Below are positions 32,305-40,212 of a stretch of DNA of 64,000 bases, in pieces. The notes under the pieces were generated by a model that was not told where the DNA came from, searched no databases, and was given only the letters and a program-made list of their open reading frames with translations. Position numbers and translations under genes: made by a program. Where the stretch lies: contig NZ_BMPW01000020.1 in NCBI RefSeq assembly GCF_014647795.1, positions 124,001 through 188,000 of the forward strand, in the 5' to 3' direction. Positions within the stretch are counted from its first letter, which is position 1. Each line of letters opens with the position of its first letter. This stretch comes from Actinoplanes campanulatus (GTDB taxonomy: Bacteria > Actinomycetota > Actinomycetes > Mycobacteriales > Micromonosporaceae).

Positions 32305-33122
32305 GCGGCGATCCGCACGTTGGCGTCGGTGTCTTGGCCGGGCCATAGCAGGCTGGTCATGTAGGTCTCGTAGTCGGCGTATGGGCGTGTGGCGCCGCAT
32401 GGCTGGCAGTGGACTTCCATGGGGTCTTCGTGGCGGCGGGGTTCGCTGCGGTAGAGGGGTCCGTCGACGTCGCGGGTGGGGCGGGCGTCGCAGTGCCAGC
32501 ATTCGCCGGGGATCCAGAATCGGCGGGTGGTGCGGCCGAGGGTGGCGCGGGCGCGGGTGTGGAGGTTCTGGAGTTGGTGGATGGCTTCCCAGCCGTGCAT
32601 GACGGTTGGTTCGTCTTCGATGCCGGTGGGGCAGACGGTGATTGGTTCGAGGCGGGCGAGCTGGTCGAGGCGGCCGGTGATGATGCTGATGGCGCGCTGA
32701 ACAATGGCGCCGGGCCGCGCTTTGACGAGGACGGGCTGCCGGTCGGTGAGGCGCAGGTGGTCGTAGACGGTGGTTCGCCACAGTGGCGTGTACGTGCGCG
32801 GGTTGGAGAGCTGCTGTCGGGCGCGTAGGGCGTGTTCCCAGGTGGCGGCTACCCAGAGGATTTCGGCTTGGAGTGCTTCGACGTGGTCGGCGAGGAGGGT
32901 GGGGCTTTCGTGTCCGCCGCCGGTGGTGTGTTCGTCGGGTGCTTGTGACAGGGATGCCTCGTGCAACTGGGCGAGGTCGAGGTAGTCGTAGACGAGAGCC
33001 CGAATGTCGCGGCTGGCCCGGTCGAGGCAGTTGTGGCAGAACGGCTGGTCGGTGGGTGCGGCTTGTTTGCCGTTCCAGCCGGGGCAGGTGTGGCCGTTGT
33101 GGCAGGTGGTGTTGTCGTCCAT
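32301..33122 (-). CDS. Zinc-ribbon-containing protein
   Basis: A 273-residue protein, ATG at 33122 preceded by GAGGTGAT. Two Cys/His clusters near the N-terminus (CHNGHTCPGW and FCHNCLDRASRDI) and two CxxC pairs near the C-terminus (CWHCDARPT and CQPCGATRPY) indicate zinc binding. The middle is helical with ADHVEALQAEILWVAA. Similar proteins are found in Streptomyces phages; function unknown. Confidence 0.7.
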   Translation of the reverse strand: MDDNTTCHNGHTCPGWNGKQAAPTDQPFCHNCLDRASRDIRALVYDYLDLAQLHEASLSQAPDEHTTGGGHESPTLLADHVEALQAEILWVAATWEHALRARQQLSNPRTYTPLWRTTVYDHLRLTDRQPVLVKARPGAIVQRAISIITGRLDQLARLEPITVCPTGIEDEPTVMHGWEAIHQLQNLHTRARATLGRTTRRFWIPGECWHCDARPTRDVDGPLYRSEPRRHEDPMEVHCQPCGATRPYADYETYMTSLLWPGQDTDANVRIAA

Positions 33123-33249
33123 CAGGGTGATCACCTCGGGGCCGTGTCGCGGGTACGGTTCCGGTGATCGCATCGGGCGGTTGCGTCTACAGGTGGGCGC
33201 GGTGGATGGTGGACGGCGTCGGGTGGTTCAGCCCCGGCGCCGTTCGCGT

Positions 33250-34104
33250 TCAGGTGCTGGTGATGCGGAAGAAGTCGCGCGCGTTGACGACGCGGGCGGC
33301 GAACCGGTCGGCGATGAACCAGGCGGCGAGCGTGCTGTTGAACCTGGCCGGCTGGATGTCGAGTCCGTCGTAGTCCAGTCCGTCTGGCCACGGCTGGGCG
33401 AGTGGCACAGTGTGTGGCCGGGTGACGGGTTCGCCGTCGTGGATCTGGAGTTCGCCCTCGTCACCGCGGACCCAGACGTTGACAGTGATCTGCCCGTCGT
33501 GGATTCGGATGGCAGAGGCGGCGGGAATCACGTTGGGGTCGAGGTGGTTGGCGCGCAGCCAGTCGCAGATCCGCTGTTCGTCTCGTGCGTAACGGGCTGC
33601 ACGGTCTTCCTGGCGCTGACGATGCCAGATGTCCCATGCGCTGATGTTCCGGTGGGCGGGTTCGGTGTGCCGCTGGTTGCCGAGTTCGCGTTCGAGTCGG
33701 GTCCAGGCGTCGGTCATGCGGCGTACATGGTCGTCGGCGAGCACGTCCACGGTGTCGTCGAAGGCCAGGTCGAGGCCGACGTAGCGGTGTCCGTCGTCGA
33801 GGCGTAGATGCCAGGTTGTCGTCTGGCCGCGGTGCGGGATGCCGCGCTGGTAGAGGCTGGCGTTGGCGGCGCCGGTGTACCAAGTCATGGTGCCGAGGTC
33901 GTGGAGGTCGCTGTCGTCGAATGCGGTTACCAGGTCGGGCCGCCACCGCATCTGGGTGCCGTCGGTGTCGCTGATGGTGTGGACTGCGCGGTGGGTGGGT
34001 TCGCAGTCGTAGCCGCAGTAGGCGGAGCCTTCGCGGGGTTCGGCGCCGCACGGGCAGAGGCCGTCGATTGCAGCGTCTAGGCGGTCGAGGATGTCGCGGG
34101 CCAA
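33250..34104 (-). CDS. Hypothetical protein with N-terminal zinc site
   Basis: A 284-residue protein starting with TTG at 34104 after AAAGGACA. The N-terminus holds CPCG...YCGYDCEPTHR, a likely zinc site. The rest shows no known domain; TTTWHLRLDDGHRYVGLDLA and YDGLDIQPARFNSTLAAWFI look like folded segments. The 126 bases between it and the preceding stop at 33249 to 33123 hold no convincing gene. Confidence 0.65.
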   Translation of the reverse strand: MARDILDRLDAAIDGLCPCGAEPREGSAYCGYDCEPTHRAVHTISDTDGTQMRWRPDLVTAFDDSDLHDLGTMTWYTGAANASLYQRGIPHRGQTTTWHLRLDDGHRYVGLDLAFDDTVDVLADDHVRRMTDAWTRLERELGNQRHTEPAHRNISAWDIWHRQRQEDRAARYARDEQRICDWLRANHLDPNVIPAASAIRIHDGQITVNVWVRGDEGELQIHDGEPVTRPHTVPLAQPWPDGLDYDGLDIQPARFNSTLAAWFIADRFAARVVNARDFFRITST

Positions 34105-34125
34105 CTCGGTGTCCTTTCGGCGCGA

Positions 34126-34215
34126 TCAGGTCCAGTAGTCGGCCCACGGGTCGTCGAACGCTGTAGGGCGTGTGGTCCGGCGGCGGGTGGGCCAGGGGCG
34201 GCAGCGGCAGGTCAC
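34126..34215 (-). CDS. 29-residue basic peptide
   Basis: Too short for most gene finders. GTG at 34215 overlaps the stop of the preceding gene (GTGA). Sequence TCRCRPWPTRRRTTRPTAFD followed by DPWADYWT; the C-terminal DPWADYW phrase suggests a selected peptide. Unknown function. Confidence 0.45.
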   Translation of the reverse strand: MTCRCRPWPTRRRTTRPTAFDDPWADYWT

Positions 34216-34439
34216 GGCCGAAGTGTGCCACGGGTTTGCTGGTGTGGCGGTGTCTCGCCGCCCGCTTGGGTGACGGCGTCCGCTAGCAGGTCGAGCAGGT
34301 TTGGGCCGTGGTGTCCGGTGTCGGTGGTGGTTCCGGTGAGGCCTAGCTGGGTGGCGCAGTCGCTGCCGTATCCCTGGATCATGCGGTCTGCGCGTGCGAG
34401 TCGCCAGCAGCGTCTACACAGCCGGGTTTCGACGTTCAT
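34212..34439 (-). CDS. Small zinc-finger-like protein
   Basis: A 75-residue protein with ATG at 34439. LCRRCWRLARADRMIQGYGS followed by DCATQLG resembles the CxxC...GxG..C pattern of DUF6011-like small actinobacterial proteins. Unknown function, coupled to its neighbour. Confidence 0.65.
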   Translation of the reverse strand: MNVETRLCRRCWRLARADRMIQGYGSDCATQLGLTGTTTDTGHHGPNLLDLLADAVTQAGGETPPHQQTRGTLRP

Positions 34440-34488
34440 CGGCTCATTGGTGCGCGGTGGCGCCCGGCCGGTGGGTGCGTGATGACCA

Positions 34489-35091
34489 TCAGTGACGCAT
34501 TGCTTCCGCCGGCCGGTGCGTCCCGCTAACGGTACCGATCGGCAGGGTTTGTTGGTCGCTGAGCGGGCCGGGGCCGAGGACCATGTCGTCGCGCCACTTC
34601 CCGGCCCGCCGGATCGCCTCTACGCAGTGCGCGGTGCCGCGGCTGGTCGGGTCCCACACGACAAACGAGTCTGCCGTCTCCACCATGATCAGGTTGCGGT
34701 GGAAGTTGATGTGCAGCCCGTCGACCTTGAGCGCTGTGGTGCCGAGGATCTGCTCGGCCACAAACGTGACCTTCCACGCCGCCGCCTGGATCTCAGCGAA
34801 CTCCGCGGTGCGGTCCCGCTCGAGCACGGATGCCCGGCCCCAGTAGTACGCCGCGTACGACCGGGACGGGAGCATCAGGTGCAGGCGTACTCCGAGCCGG
34901 ATCGCGACGCGGGCCAGGAGCTCGTCCCAACCCTCAGCGGCGCCGGACATGACGACCAGGCGGCTCCCATGCTCGAGCACCCGGGCCGCGACCGCCTCGG
35001 TGCAGCGGTGCATCGCCTCCACCTGCACTTCATGCGGCGCGACACGCAGCGACCGAGAGCCGGTGCCGGCGAGAACGAAGTCGGCGGTCAC
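34489..35091 (-). CDS. SLOG-fold (DprA/LOG-like) nucleotide-binding protein
   Basis: A 200-residue protein; GTG at 35091 is in a GTGA overlap and seven bases after GGAGG. A Rossmann-like pattern is clear: AGTGSRSL near the N-terminus, VVMSGAAEGWDELLARVAIR (the GxxxGxD-type loop), VRLHLMLPSRSYAAYYWGR, and DSFVVWDPTSRGTAHCVEAI at the C-terminus. This is the arrangement of SLOG-superfamily proteins, which bind nucleotides or nucleotide-derived ligands in phage and conflict settings. Ligand unknown. Confidence 0.7.
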   Translation of the reverse strand: MTADFVLAGTGSRSLRVAPHEVQVEAMHRCTEAVAARVLEHGSRLVVMSGAAEGWDELLARVAIRLGVRLHLMLPSRSYAAYYWGRASVLERDRTAEFAEIQAAAWKVTFVAEQILGTTALKVDGLHINFHRNLIMVETADSFVVWDPTSRGTAHCVEAIRRAGKWRDDMVLGPGPLSDQQTLPIGTVSGTHRPAEAMRH

Positions 35092-35258
35092 TGGCACACC
35101 TCCGTATGCTCGGCAGCCCGCTGGTTGAGGTCGGCGAAGCTAATTGGGTCGTCGAGCACCGCAGTCCAGGGGCATCGGTCGCAGGACAACAGGATCTGGG
35201 CGCCGCCGGCGCTGGCCACGCCTTCGACCTGGAACCGGTGCTGGTCTTCGAGTTCCAT
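35088..35258 (-). CDS. 56-residue CxxC protein
   Basis: Starts at the ATG of a TGATG overlap. LSCDRCPWTAVLDDP gives one CxxC pair, with H and C near the C-terminus (EHTEVCQ), so a single zinc finger is possible. Unknown function. Confidence 0.6.
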   Translation of the reverse strand: MELEDQHRFQVEGVASAGGAQILLSCDRCPWTAVLDDPISFADLNQRAAEHTEVCQ

Positions 35259-35632
35259 CACGCGTCCGTCCATTCGTCGGGTGAGGTGTCTGCCATATCC
35301 CTGTGCACCGGGCAGATTTCGCCTTCGGCCTCGCACCAACTGCAGCGTCGTTTGAGTAGCTGGTCGTACGGCTCCACCGACGGTGGGCCGGGCCGCCCGT
35401 CCGGAGGCAGGCGGCCGAGATTTGCCTGCAATGCTGCCTCGTCCCGCTGCCGGATTGCCTCGTCGTCGGCGTTCAGCAGCGCGCAGATCCGTTCGGCTGT
35501 CCCGGTCGGCGCGGCAGAGTCGACGTACACGATGAGTTTGTCGTCCGGGCGGCGCCCGTCGGCGTCTGGAGGCTGGGTGCCGGTCAGGATGATGGTCTGG
35601 TTGTTCCAGTGGTTACCCACCCGGTAGATCAT
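35258..35632 (-). CDS. Hypothetical protein, C-terminal Cys cluster
   Basis: A 124-residue protein; ATG overlaps the upstream stop (ATGA). N-terminal part is strand-like (WNNQTIILTGTQPPD; DKLIVYVD) and continues with AERICALLNADDEA, a motif shared with the protein at 35814. C-terminal CSWCEAEGEICPVH may bind zinc. Unknown function. Confidence 0.6.
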   Translation of the reverse strand: MIYRVGNHWNNQTIILTGTQPPDADGRRPDDKLIVYVDSAAPTGTAERICALLNADDEAIRQRDEAALQANLGRLPPDGRPGPPSVEPYDQLLKRRCSWCEAEGEICPVHRDMADTSPDEWTDA

Positions 35633-35817
35633 GCGATCACCTCGAACGGCCGGATCTCGTACGCCCACTTGCCACTGACGTACTTGCCCTTCCTGTCGAG
35701 CCGCCAGGCAAGTGCCTCTTCGGCATCACGTTCAGCGACCACCTTGGCGGCGTCAGCGGTTTCGGCGACTGACATGACGGTCCACTCGTCGGCGGAGACC
35801 AGAACCCAGACGGTCAC
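35629..35817 (-). CDS. 62-residue hypothetical protein
   Basis: GTG at 35817 in a GTGA overlap. Predicted alpha/beta peptide (TVWVLVSADEWTVMS; ADAAKVVAERDAEEALAWRL; GKWAYEIRPFEVIA). Coupled on both sides. No family recognised. Confidence 0.6.
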   Translation of the reverse strand: MTVWVLVSADEWTVMSVAETADAAKVVAERDAEEALAWRLDRKGKYVSGKWAYEIRPFEVIA

Positions 35818-36134
35818 GTGTCCTCCGCATCGTCGGTTGCCGGGTGAGGTGTGCACGTGTACCGGTAGCAGTGCGTCGTTGAGCAGTCGCCGTCGTGCCA
35901 GTTGTGGGTGGGCGGGTGCTGGTTGAGCAGGTCACGGATGCGTTCGGCGAGGTGTTCGTCGCCGTTCACGACGACCGCTACGAGCTCGCTGTCGCCAGGA
36001 GGGCCGCCTTCCCGCATGAGCGCGACGTCCCGTTCGATGCGGTAGGTCATCGCCATCCCCCTTCGTGCACGACCAGCGCCGGCCATGCTGGCGATGTGGG
36101 CGTGGGAATCGACGGTCATTGGCTCGTCGGTCAT
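35814..36134 (-). CDS. Hypothetical protein sharing an AERI..LLN motif
   Basis: A 106-residue protein from the ATG at 36134 (ATGA overlap). The core MTYRIERDVALMREG...ELVAVVVNGDEHLAERI followed by RDLLNQ resembles the start of the 35258 protein (MIYRVG...AERICALLN), so the two may be diverged paralogues. A His/Cys-rich tail follows. An internal ATG with a GGGGGATGG site could give a shorter form. Confidence 0.55.
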   Translation of the reverse strand: MTDEPMTVDSHAHIASMAGAGRARRGMAMTYRIERDVALMREGGPPGDSELVAVVVNGDEHLAERIRDLLNQHPPTHNWHDGDCSTTHCYRYTCTPHPATDDAEDT

Positions 36135-36421
36135 CCGGCGCTCCTCGGGTTGTTGGCCGGCTTCGGCCGCGGCTTGTCGAGTTCGGTCACCCACCACAGG
36201 GCGGCGTCGTAGGCCGCGCGGACGGGCAGCATGATGCGGGCTGGCGCTTGTTCCCGTTCGAGGGCGGTCATCCAGGAGCCGATATCTTCGAGGAAGTTCC
36301 CGGCGATCTCCCGCTCGGGCTTGGCAAGGTGGTTCGTGGTGGTGTTGCAGCCGCCGGAGCCGCAGATGAACGTGTTGAACGGCTCGTACACCGACGGGTT
36401 CGGCGCGTCGGTGTCGGTCAC
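36131..36421 (-). CDS. Hypothetical protein
   Basis: A 96-residue protein with GTG start in a GTGA overlap. GNFLEDIGSWMTALEREQAP and LPVRAAYDAALWWVTELDKP are amphipathic helices; a CGSGGC pair precedes them. No family recognised; part of the coupled small-gene operon. Confidence 0.55.
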   Translation of the reverse strand: MTDTDAPNPSVYEPFNTFICGSGGCNTTTNHLAKPEREIAGNFLEDIGSWMTALEREQAPARIMLPVRAAYDAALWWVTELDKPRPKPANNPRSAG

Positions 36422-36765
36422 AGCTCCTGCCTCGACTTGCAGAATTCGCCGTCCTCACAACGTAGAACGTCGTCGACGACTTGAAAGTCAGCCTCAAGAG
36501 CTGCGGCGAGCGCATCCGCAGCGGTCAGGTGGTGCCCGATTCCGAACTGGTCGGCATCAACCCACTTGCCGCAGGCAGCTTGCGCGGTCCAGCAGCGTCC
36601 CAGCCTCAGCGTGGGACTGGTGCCTTTGTGGCGGTCCTCGTCGTCTTCGATCGCTTCGAGGGCGGTGTCCTGGTCGGGGTAGTGGGTTTCGTCGTCGTTT
36701 GGTGTCTCCCAGCAGGGTTCGGTGAGTTCGGTGATGCCAGCGGGCAAGTGTGTTGTGGTGGTCAT
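36418..36765 (-). CDS. Hypothetical protein, first gene after a hairpin
   Basis: A 115-residue acidic protein with ATG at 36765 after AGGAAGGAA. TLRLGRCWTAQAACGKWVDA and HLTAADALAAALEADFQV suggest a small folded domain. It heads a run of coupled small genes reaching down to 34489. Confidence 0.6.
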   Translation of the reverse strand: MTTTTHLPAGITELTEPCWETPNDDETHYPDQDTALEAIEDDEDRHKGTSPTLRLGRCWTAQAACGKWVDADQFGIGHHLTAADALAAALEADFQVVDDVLRCEDGEFCKSRQEL

Positions 36766-36803
36766 GCGGTGTTCCTTCCTCGGGTGTGGGGCAGAATCGG
36801 GGT

Positions 36804-36836
36804 GGGCAGCGGAGCGATTCCAGCGTTCCGCTGCCC
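36804..36836 (-). terminator. Hairpin after the replication gene block
   Basis: Perfect 10-bp inverted repeat GGGCAGCGGA (36804-36813) and TCCGCTGCCC (36827-36836) between the stop at 36847 and the next start at 36765. Lacks a T run. Confidence 0.5.
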
Positions 36837-36846
36837 GTCCAGCAGG

Positions 36847-37635
36847 TCAGACAGCGATGAACAGTTGCGGTAGATCGGCGAGTGCCGTGCGTACATCCTG
36901 ATGACGACGGCGCCGGTCGGCCTCTGTTCGGACCTCCGCGAGCAACTTCTCTTCGGCGTCGGCCAGTGAGATCACCGGCATTGCCGCCAGTGCCTTCTCA
37001 AGCTCATCTTGGAAGGCGGCCAGCGCCGAATCTGCGCGAACTCGACGGGCTGCTGCACGTGCCGCAGCCATTGCCGCTGATCGGCCGGATCCAGCCGCGG
37101 GGATGTCGGCCTTCGCGGACGGCCCGCACACCAGGTGGGCTGGGCCGTGAGCGGCAATGTCGCGGCGCGTGCTTTCTACCCGTTGCCGTGCCAGGGTGAC
37201 CATTGCTGCCTCATGACTCATGACCATATGCACTTTGACGCCGAGGAACGTCTTCGTGAACTCGTCGCTCATCGGCCGCCACCCTGTCAGCGTGTTGGCG
37301 GCGTCGTCGCGTACCTTCGCGTTCAGCCAGCCGGATGCAGCGTCAACGCGAATCCAGCGAGGATAGGTGACAACGACATCAACGCGAGACCGCAACAGCT
37401 CCTTGCCGCGTTGCCAGACGACATGCAGGTGCTTCTCGTCGTCGGCGCATTTGTCCGGGTGGTAGTTGACTCGGCCCCACGGCTGGCCGTTAAGCCTCCC
37501 GTCGTCGTTGACGAGTTGCCGATCGGGGAGCTGTTTGAACACGGCCTGGGTGACCTGCCGGCCCGAGATGGTCAGGGTCTTCACCTCAACGGTGGCTGTG
37601 CGGATCTCCGCGTTGTGGACGGTTAGCGTCCCCAT
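36847..37635 (-). CDS. Hypothetical protein coupled to the helicase gene
   Basis: A 262-residue protein; the ATG at 37635 lies one base after the helicase stop (in-frame GTG slightly upstream is also possible). N-terminal part is beta-rich (LTVHNAEIRTATVEVKTLTI) with a GRQVTQAVFKQLPDRQLVND segment; C-terminal part is helical and basic. Related hypothetical proteins occur in actinophages beside replication genes. Function unknown. Confidence 0.65.
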   Translation of the reverse strand: MGTLTVHNAEIRTATVEVKTLTISGRQVTQAVFKQLPDRQLVNDDGRLNGQPWGRVNYHPDKCADDEKHLHVVWQRGKELLRSRVDVVVTYPRWIRVDAASGWLNAKVRDDAANTLTGWRPMSDEFTKTFLGVKVHMVMSHEAAMVTLARQRVESTRRDIAAHGPAHLVCGPSAKADIPAAGSGRSAAMAAARAAARRVRADSALAAFQDELEKALAAMPVISLADAEEKLLAEVRTEADRRRRHQDVRTALADLPQLFIAV

Positions 37636-37636
37636 G

Positions 37637-39013
37637 TCAGCGGTCACCGCCGATGCCGAAGTCGGTGAACCGGGACAGGTGCAGTTGGGCGGCGACGGTG
37701 ACGGTGTCGGTGGGGCCGTTGCGATACTTGGCGACGATGAAGTCGGCCTCGCCTGCGCGCGGGCTTTCCTTGTCGTAGTAGTCGTCGCGGTGCAGCAGGA
37801 TGACGATGTCGGCTTCCTGCTCGATCTCGCCCGAGTCACGCAAGTCCGACAGTTGAGGACGCTTGTCGGTGCGGCTTTCCGGGCCGCGGTTGAGCTGTGC
37901 GGGCACGACCATGGTGGCTTCGAGTTCCTGCCCGAGGGTTTTCAGGTCGGAAGCGTTGCGGCCGACCTCAAGGTCACGGCGGTCGTGTTTCGTGGTGGTC
38001 CGAAGGCGTTGCAGATAGTCGACGAAGACGAGGCCGAGTCCATTGTGGCGCTGCCGGAACCGGCGGGCTGAGGTGCGGATGTCGGCGACGGTGTGGGTTT
38101 GGTCGTCGATGTGCAGCGGCCATCCGGCGATCGTCTTGGATGCCTTCTTGGCTTTGTCGTGCTGGTCGGGGGTGAGTCGGCCGGTGGTGAAGGCGCCCAG
38201 GTCGATGCCGCCGACGGCGGACAGTAGCCTCCAGGTGAGTTCGCGGCGGGACATTTCGAGGCTGTAGATGAGGGCGGGGATCCCGCGGCGGGCGGCGGCG
38301 ATGGCGAACCCGAGGCCGCATGTCGACTTGCCCATTCCGGGGCGTCCGGCGGGGACTACGAGTTGTCCGGGTAGGAATCCGCCGATCAGGTCGTCGAGGG
38401 TGCCGAGTCCGGTGGACATGCCGCGGCGGACTTCTCCGTTCATGAGTTTCTCCAGGTGGTCGAGTTCGCCGTCGTGGAAGTCGTTGTAGGCGAGCAGGTT
38501 GCCGGGGGATTGGCTGACGGTGGCGGCGTGGATGTCCTGCTGTGCGGCGTCGATTACTTCGTCGACGGTCTTGTCGAGGGTTTGTGAGGTGTGCACGATC
38601 CGGAGTCCGGCTTCGCGGACGCGTCGGCGTTTCGCCCAGTCGGCGACGATTCGTGCGTGGTAGCGGGGTGTTCCGGTGGTGGTGGGGATCTTCTCGGTGA
38701 GGGTGTGCAGGTAGGGCACGCCGCCGACGCGGAGTAGGTCGCCGTTGGTGTCGAGTTGCCGGGCAACGAGGGTGGGGTCGCTGGGGATGTTGTCGCCCCA
38801 CATGAGGACCAGGGTGTGGAACAGGGTGACGTGCCGGTTGTCGGCGAAGTCGCGGCCGGCAACGTGGTCGATGACCTCGTCGATGGCTTTGGGGGAGGTC
38901 ATCATCATGCCGAGCACGGCTTGTTCGGCGGCGAGGTCGGACATGGGGTGTTTGGACCAGTCGACGTCCTCGACGGCTTGCAGGTGCCGGGTGGGCTGGG
39001 TGGGGATGCTCAT
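37637..39013 (-). CDS. dnaB: Replicative DNA helicase DnaB-like
   Basis: A 458-residue protein; ATG in ATGA overlap with the preceding gene. N-terminal DnaB domain (DLAAEQAVLGMMMTSPKAID), linker helices, and a RecA-like core with Walker A GRPGMGKST (223-231), the H1a motif SLEMS (251-255) and Walker B VFVDYLQ (329-335), then DLRDSGEIEQEADIVILLHR typical of DnaB. It unwinds DNA at the phage replication fork. Partner of the gene upstream. Confidence 0.95.
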   Translation of the reverse strand: MSIPTQPTRHLQAVEDVDWSKHPMSDLAAEQAVLGMMMTSPKAIDEVIDHVAGRDFADNRHVTLFHTLVLMWGDNIPSDPTLVARQLDTNGDLLRVGGVPYLHTLTEKIPTTTGTPRYHARIVADWAKRRRVREAGLRIVHTSQTLDKTVDEVIDAAQQDIHAATVSQSPGNLLAYNDFHDGELDHLEKLMNGEVRRGMSTGLGTLDDLIGGFLPGQLVVPAGRPGMGKSTCGLGFAIAAARRGIPALIYSLEMSRRELTWRLLSAVGGIDLGAFTTGRLTPDQHDKAKKASKTIAGWPLHIDDQTHTVADIRTSARRFRQRHNGLGLVFVDYLQRLRTTTKHDRRDLEVGRNASDLKTLGQELEATMVVPAQLNRGPESRTDKRPQLSDLRDSGEIEQEADIVILLHRDDYYDKESPRAGEADFIVAKYRNGPTDTVTVAAQLHLSRFTDFGIGGDR

Positions 39014-39927
39014 GCTGCGCTTCCAGCCTTTCGGTTGACGAGCGATTCTGATCGGCAAGGTCCGCAGGTTCCGGCCCGGTAGGACGGATGCCGGGAGCAC
39101 TTCTCGCCAGCAGGGATGGCCTTTGGCGCGTTCGATTCGGCTCCCAGCCCGCCGGACATGCGGCTCTTCTGACGGTTGTTGAGTTGCTGCTGGGCAGAGG
39201 TCATCCAGTTCTGCCAGGTCCGCTTCCAGCTCAGCTTGAGTGCATCCTTACCGGGCTTGGTTTTCCAGTACCGGACGAACTTCTCTGTCTCGGTGCGTCC
39301 GTCAATGTCGGGGCACTTACGTCCAGCCCACTTGACCATCTCGGGGGTGACAGCGAAGTTGTCGGGGATGCGGGTGCCCTTCTTGGTGGTGTCGTCTCCG
39401 CCGAGGTCGTCATCGTCGGGAGCCGGAGGCGACCCAAATACTTCTTCGTTAGAAGAAGTGGTCGGGTCGGGTCGGGTCGGGGCAGAGCGAACTTCGGCCG
39501 AAGTTCGCTCATTGTTCGCGCGAACAGGCGGCGAACCGTCAGAGGTGTTAGCAGGTTCGTTCATCATGGCGTTCGCCTCTTTGTTCGCTTTGCGTGACGC
39601 GCGAACCCGCTGCATTCTCTCTTTGGCCTCTGCGCGTTTCTCAAGGACCGATTCGGCGGTCGGCTGCTGGTCCACCCACTGGTGGAACTGCCATCCGCTG
39701 TCGCCGTCCTTTCCGGCTACAACCCAGAGTCCGGCGCTAACGAGACATTCGGCGTTTTGCTCATAGTTCGTGTCGAGGCGTGCGGCCATGTAGTCAGGGA
39801 TGAACCCGTCGCTGAGGTTGTCGGCGCACCACGATCCCGCCATCACCCACAGGCCCATCGCGGGGATGCCGGCGCGGACGGCCTTTCGATGTGAGTGCAG
39901 GCCGTCATCGACCTTGAACCAGGTCAC
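39010..39927 (-). CDS. Replication initiator/helicase-loader-like protein
   Basis: A 305-residue protein, GTG at 39927 in a GTGA overlap with a 35-codon ORF. N-terminal winged-helix-like region (MTWFKVDDGLHSHRKAVRAG; GLWVMAGSWCADNLSDGF) typical of phage replication proteins, a disordered middle, then FAVTPEMVKWAGRKCPDIDG and FVRYWKTKPG with KLSWKRTWQNWMT, resembling the DnaD/DnaT-like C-terminal part. A CSRHPSYRAGTCGPC zinc site ends the protein. Probably loads DnaB. Confidence 0.75.
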   Translation of the reverse strand: MTWFKVDDGLHSHRKAVRAGIPAMGLWVMAGSWCADNLSDGFIPDYMAARLDTNYEQNAECLVSAGLWVVAGKDGDSGWQFHQWVDQQPTAESVLEKRAEAKERMQRVRASRKANKEANAMMNEPANTSDGSPPVRANNERTSAEVRSAPTRPDPTTSSNEEVFGSPPAPDDDDLGGDDTTKKGTRIPDNFAVTPEMVKWAGRKCPDIDGRTETEKFVRYWKTKPGKDALKLSWKRTWQNWMTSAQQQLNNRQKSRMSGGLGAESNAPKAIPAGEKCSRHPSYRAGTCGPCRSESLVNRKAGSAA

Positions 39928-40031
39928 GGGCGAATCACCACCGAGAAGGTCGGCTTCGGGACAGAAGGTCCGTCTTCTGTGGCGGCATGGCCACCTGACG
40001 TGGCGTACGATGGAGTCCTAGGCTTCAACAC
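39924..40031 (-). CDS. 35-residue peptide leading into the replication gene
   Basis: GTG at 40031 with a GGAGG site eight bases upstream; the stop overlaps the next start (GTGA). Peptide LKPRTPSYATSGGHAATED and so on has no recognised fold. It may be a real small protein or a leader peptide that couples translation to the replication gene. Confidence 0.5.
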   Translation of the reverse strand: MLKPRTPSYATSGGHAATEDGPSVPKPTFSVVIRP

Positions 40032-40083
40032 AGCCTGGACCTCCCTTCCGTTGTTGCAGAACGGGATGGTGAGGTGCGGGTTA

Positions 40084-40127
40084 GCGCGGTCTTCGGTGCT
40101 CCAACACCGTTGGCCGCGCGTCTTTTT
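40084..40127 (+). terminator. Intrinsic-terminator-like stem in the replication leader
   Basis: GCGCGG (40084-40089) pairs with CCGCGC (40114-40119) and CGGTG (40094-40098) with CACCG (40105-40109); followed on the plus strand by GTCTTTTT. It is a plus-strand terminator by form, but it also forms the same stem in the minus-strand leader of the replication operon. Confidence 0.55.
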
Positions 40128-40159
40128 ATCTTAGTCCAGGCGTTCGATTTCATCATCTT

Positions 40160-40212
40160 CCCGCGCCTTATCTTTCGGGTGTTGATATTGCATTCCCGAA
40201 TGCTGTAGCGGA
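40160..40212 (-). promoter_or_regulatory. Probable promoter with palindrome for the replication operon
   Basis: AT-rich patch in a GC-rich genome. On the minus strand TTGATC and a TGCAAT-like hexamer are 18 bases apart, and between them lies GCATTC-gg-GAATGC (40190-40203), a perfect 6-bp palindrome. This looks like a promoter with an operator inside it, just upstream of the replication genes. Confidence 0.5.

Noticed and set aside
39895-40134. Plus-strand small gene ending at the terminator-like stem
   Set aside because: The frame lies opposite the replication gene start and the 35-codon ORF, has no ribosome binding site and no protein-like pattern.
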